Shown in pieces: positions 59,873-64,000 of a stretch of DNA of 64,000 bases. Source of the DNA: Alviniconcha marisindica (Eukaryota > Mollusca > Gastropoda > Provannidae); contig JABMCL010003179.1 of NCBI GenBank assembly GCA_018857735.1, positions 424,001 through 488,000 of the forward strand. The letters run 5' to 3'. The notes beneath the pieces are model-generated. The model did no database searches, was not told the origin of the DNA, and worked only from the letters and a program-made list of their open reading frames with translations. The stretch's first letter is position 1; each line of letters begins with the position of its first letter. The position numbers were made by a program, and so were the translations under genes.

Positions 59873-62582
59873 GCCCCCGTGGAGCCGGCTTCTCGCGCCA
59901 GGGGTGTTTAAACCAAGCTGCTCCACCCCTTTCACTCTTTTCTTACGTCTAGTTTCTGTCTACCGGCCCTTTCAACTATATTTCATTCCAAAAACTCTCC
60001 ACAATACCTCCGTTTTCAGCTCCCTTCTTACAACTTATTTCTACCTAACTGGCCATTCTCCTGTATTTATTTACAACACAACTCTTCTTTATATAATTCT
60101 TCTTACTCTCTGTGGTCACCTTCAGACCCAGCATGTTTGCCGTGCGCTGCATCCCGTGTCAGGGGAGGATGGGATCCTGGTGGCTGAGGTCCCCCGTGGG
60201 GTCCAACACGCTTTTTTGGCCCGGACTTCCCCTAGACAGGTGATTGGGTTGGTCTGACCCAATCAATCAGCTGGTCATGCTTTGCCCAAATTTTGATTAG
60301 AAGGCAGCAGCTCAGGGTCAATCAGGGGATAGAAGTAAACTTTGTTTTGTTTTTATCACCTGTGTATATTACGTTTTGAGCCCTGGTGCGCACCTGCTGG
60401 AATGCCGCTTGTGTGCATCCCCTTGGTGGTGGGTGGGAACAAAATGTAATGAATGGTTAAGAAACATAACATGGCACCTACAAATAAAAATAAAAGATTA
60501 CGGGACAACGACCAAGATTCGGACACAGACTCGGACAATGAACGCTTCTATAAGTCATGTAACAACTGGCCAAGGTTTTTAGTCATGGAGTCGTCAAGTG
60601 ACGACCTCCCACTGAGTAAACTCTCACCCTTTGCTGTACAGAAGGGTTTCCAGGCAGTGGCTGGAACCATTAAAAGCATTAAAAGGTTGAGGGATGGATC
60701 TTTCCTGGTGGAGTGCGCTAGGAAATCACAGGCGATGGGTCTTCTCAAGACCACTCGATTTGTTGATAGACCAGTACGTGTCTCCATCCACAAAGCATTG
60801 AACTCATCACATGGTGTCATCCGCTGCCATGAGCTGTCCGGCATGACGGAGATGGAAATCAGGACAGAACTGCAGGAACAGGGTGTAGTTGAGGTCCACA
60901 GGGTGACGGTGAAGAGGGATACTGAAAAGGTCCCCACCAACACCCTGTTTCTGACCTTCAACACTCAAGACCTCCCAAAAGAGACCACAGTCGGCTATCT
61001 AAAGGTGAAGGTGGCCTTGTTTGTTCCCAACCCTATGCGTTGCTTCAGCTGCAACAAGTTTGGCCACACGAGCCAACGTTGCAAGGTTGCTGCGAAGTGT
61101 ACGGGTTGAGGAAAAGATAAGCATGAAGGTCAATGTGAGGGACCCAAGCTGTGCTCTAATTGAAAGGGTCCCCACGCTTCATCGGCTAAAGATTGCCCGG
61201 TCTGGCAGAAGGAGAAGGAGATTCAACGTGCCCTGCGTTGAGAAACACATATCCTTTCCAGAAGCCAGACAGTTGGTTGAAGCCAAGATGCCGACTGTGA
61301 TCACTGGAGGTAAGACCTATGCCGCTGCTGCTTTCACCAGAAGAGAGTCCCACTCTGTTCAGTGTCAAACCTCGTTAACTTGGGTGTTTTCAGAACGTCC
61401 ACTTAGGACGACTGAATCTAACGTTCATTCTTCTGGCAGACCCGGATCGGTATCGACTGGCACTCAGGCTTCCTCCGGGAAGTCGAGGACGGTATCGGCT
61501 GACACCCGGGTTCCATGCGAGTCCGCTAAGTGTTCTTCGGAGACGGATAGGGGTTCAGCTGATCCCCCCAAAACAGCATCTAGGGGTTCTGCCAATCCCC
61601 ACAAAATGGCACCTAAGGGTTCTGCGGCTCCTTCTAAAAGCGCTCCTAAAGGTTCAGCAGGTTCCTTAAAAACCGCGGCCTCGAAAGATGATTCATCATC
61701 TTCGAGGTGCTCACCTACTAAGGTGAGGGTGGATGGAGTCCTGGTTGACATGGAGGGGTTTTCGCACCCCAGGCACTCCACTCCTTCAAGCAGGCCCCAG
61801 GTGTCACCCAAGCCAAAACTTCCAGACCAGCAGAGCAAGGCGGAGAGGAACCTAGTTCTCTCCAACCAATACTCTGCCCTGTCAGATGACGAAATGAAAT
61901 AGTCATAAATTCTTTAAAGCTTGATTCTTGAGAAGTTTTTAAGGAGATAAATCTACTCGCAAGATGGTATAAAGGAGCTATTATTGGAGTGCAGGAAACC
62001 TGTTTTTCTGCATAACCCTCTAGCGCTTTTTATCTGGTCATTTTTATGCTGATAGTCCGTTCTTCTGACTTTTTCCCCAAAAAACGCAGATTTTTGTTAG
62101 GCCTCTTGATATGGCTCCTGTTGAGCAGCTAGGAGATGATAGTTGGTAGATGGTATGTGCAGCTCTCTGCCATATGGCACTGGTATTTGCCATTAAGCAT
62201 TTATATAACATTTTTTAATTTAATTTAATTTAATTCATCCATTCCTTTTTTATACTTTTCTTTAACCTGGTATCGATAAATTAGACGGAGTGGTCGACGA
62301 TATCAGCATGTCCTAGCCTAATGCGCTCTCTAAACAGGGGTAATATTGAAGGGACTAACGGTGTGAAAATTTAAGTCTGATTTTTATACATGGATTTTTG
62401 TTTTATGTTTGTGAAGTGATAGGTTTTTCTAGATTGACTTGAGAAAGCATATATATATTTGAGAAAAGGTTTCCAGTTTGTTTTACCCACTTCTTACGAC
62501 TGTTTAAAAAAAAGATATTTTTAACAGATATTGTGTCACAAACCGTAATGATTGCCTGGGCATAAAACATCAAATTACTTAC
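59873..62582 (+). mobile_element. I/Nimb-like LINE copy B, ORF2-deleted, with 12-13-bp target-site duplication
   Basis: TTACCCTCTGCCT at 59860-59872 is repeated at 62583-62595. The 5'UTR and ORF1 match copy A. ORF1 is largely intact, but only the start of ORF2 remains (about 61940-62010, ending in IIGVQETCF, an endonuclease N-terminus) before the sequence jumps to a 3' region ending TGCCTGGGCATAAAA then CATCAAATTACTTACTTA. The insertion lies 49 bases after the OBI1 stop. Confidence 0.9.
60471..61902 (+). pseudogene. ORF1 (gag-like) of LINE copy B, CCHC zinc knuckles, broken
   Basis: It starts MAPTNKNKRLRDNDQDSD and runs to a first knuckle CFSCNKFGHTSQRC near 61039-61080. The next two knuckles each lost a cysteine to TGA (61108 and about 61164). 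A frameshift near 61240 moves the remaining frame, which continues as EARQLVEAKMPTV and a Ser/Pro/Ala/Lys-rich tail with repeated KGSA units, ending at TAG 61900-61902. ORF1 proteins of this type bind the LINE RNA. It is a pseudogene of a mobile element. Confidence 0.85.
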
Positions 62583-62595
62583 TTACCCTCTGCCT

Positions 62596-64000
62596 AGTAG
62601 AGATTCACCCTGTTCAGCATGGAGAGTAATTCAAAATATTGACTTCCCCTGGCCAGTCCATTGAACTTCATTAGCTTTCTGGTCTTCTTCACACATAAAG
62701 TAACATGACCTGATCAGAGTTTTAATATATATAAGATGGACATTAGGTAGATAGTTACTTTTATCACACAGTGAACCATGACAGTTATATCAGGGCATAG
62801 AAATGTGCCCCCAAGCATTTGGGGGGGGGGGGGGGGGGGGATGGTTATATGCCAGTTCGAACAGTAGTTTCACAGAGCAAAACTAATTTTTTCCTGGAAT
62901 TTTGTATGTGCAGGATGGTGCTTTTTACTCCTTTTTAATACACATTCAGACCAGTCAGACAACCCCGGTAAGCACACAGTCCATGATAAAATATTAGATA
63001 AAGTATCGAAACAGGTAAAGGACTAAAAATAAAGGTGAAATAGCTGAAACAGACATGCTGACCAATTAAGAGATTTACAAGTAAATATTTACAGAATCAT
63101 ACCCCTGGAATATGTTCACTTCTTTGTTGTGTAAATTTTGCCAACGAAACTAGATGATACACAAATCAGGAAATTTGTACAGTAGATAGCAGTGAAGTTT
63201 TTTAATCTTTTTTATTAAAAAGGGCATGGTGATGCCAGGAATAAATTATGTCAGAAGTAGCATCAAATTTGTTGCACTGTTTGTGGAGAAAAGACGCATG
63301 ATCAGATGGTATGTCAAGATTAATGAATAATTGATTAACGCAGAAGATTCAAAGCAAACAAGGCACATTGCCTGGTGCAGCAAACACCCCCCGGTGGCAT
63401 AATGTTCCCTTCTTTTGTGTGTGTAAATTTTGCAACCGAATGCAATACATGTCAAATAAGTTTTAGCTCATATAAATGAAAAAGTATTAACAGGAATTAC
63501 AAGATGATGTAATAAATAAATGCTATCCGAAATGGCATCAACCTACATGTTCATTTACATTGTCCCTTCCTGCTTAACATGCAGTTACCTGTCAACCTGT
63601 CTAATGGTCTTCGTACCCACAGGCATACACAAAAATAAATCTACCTGTTCATCTTCATGCCTTGCTCCTTGCTAGCCATGATCAAAGATCTACTTGTCCC
63701 CTCAGCTAGGAGCCTGCTTGTCCACAGATGTACCCATTTAACATACCTACCCATTCATTTTGATGCTGTGCATATCTACATACCTACCTGAAACTAAATT
63801 TGTTTACTTTAACCCCTTCACTGCCAGGATGTCACTTGAAAACGACCAATAAAAGTGCAAAATTTGAAACCCGTGACTATTTCTGTCTTATTTTTTCGCA
63901 CTGGCATGTGAAAGGATTTTCTTGGAAACATATAGCATTGAAAGTAGATGTTATAGAAGTGGGAAAAGTACTGTTTGCAGGCGCGTCCGTGCATCTTTCA
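62596..64000. other. Downstream stretch: polyG, no gene
   Basis: A G21-type run lies at about 62820-62840. AATAAA-like hexamers occur near 63510 and 63635, but none can be tied to OBI1. I see no convincing further OBI1 exon here. Confidence 0.4.

Noticed and set aside
62880..62960. Candidate seventh OBI1 exon after the AG at about 62914
   Set aside because: The following frame gives a short peptide with an early stop and no similarity to OBI1 C-termini.
1..64000. CRISPR array, operon or viral genome
   Set aside because: Spliced gene, microsatellites and LINE/SINE content show animal nuclear DNA; tandem repeats lack spacer structure.

Overview
The window is animal nuclear DNA. It has one protein gene with small exons and very large introns, many long CA/GT and CT microsatellites, and dense non-LTR retrotransposon and DNA-transposon debris. 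The LINE types (RNase H-bearing I/Nimb-like, PHD-finger CR1-like, L2/CR1-like tails), a tRNA-derived SINE and the divergence of the host gene fit a lophotrochozoan, most likely a gastropod mollusc. That placement is inference.

The host gene is on the + strand and fills most of the window (5491-59824). Six exons join in frame into a 761-residue protein. It has an N-terminal C3HC4 RING finger, a conserved coiled-coil region containing the signature ALERSDKYIE, and a long polar serine-rich tail. I identify it as the orthologue of OBI1 (RNF219), the E3 ubiquitin ligase that acts on the origin recognition complex. Exons are 5491-5577, 29607-29742, 32129-32220, 43960-44184, 50120-50208 and 58168-59824. 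The window may not contain the true 3' end, because a good splice donor lies just before the apparent stop.

Region by region: 1-4.2 kb is upstream DNA with a repeated palindromic motif and no recognised gene. 4.17-5.49 kb holds an AP-1-site cluster and a promoter with paired CCAAT boxes. Intron 1 (24 kb) is a transposon nursery. It has a 1.9-kb element with perfect 24-bp inverted ends, a MITE, a LINE remnant, a decayed minus-strand gene of a multicopy invertebrate family (Cys-rich / GEDTD motif) with a fresh 345-bp tandem duplication, a ~0.7-kb tandem duplication, a 2.4-kb element with perfect 27-bp inverted ends enclosing a TCAAGGTCA satellite, and a minus-strand LINE with a PHD finger. A 21-bp perfect inverted pair 12.1 kb apart (9948 and 22044) brackets much of this. 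Intron 3 carries LINE 3' ends in both orientations and a hAT-like zinc-finger fragment. Introns 4-5 carry a tRNA SINE and an I/Nimb-like LINE, each with visible target-site duplications. A second LINE of the same family sits just after the last exon, also with a target-site duplication.

No bacterial, viral, CRISPR, rRNA or free-standing tRNA gene was seen.
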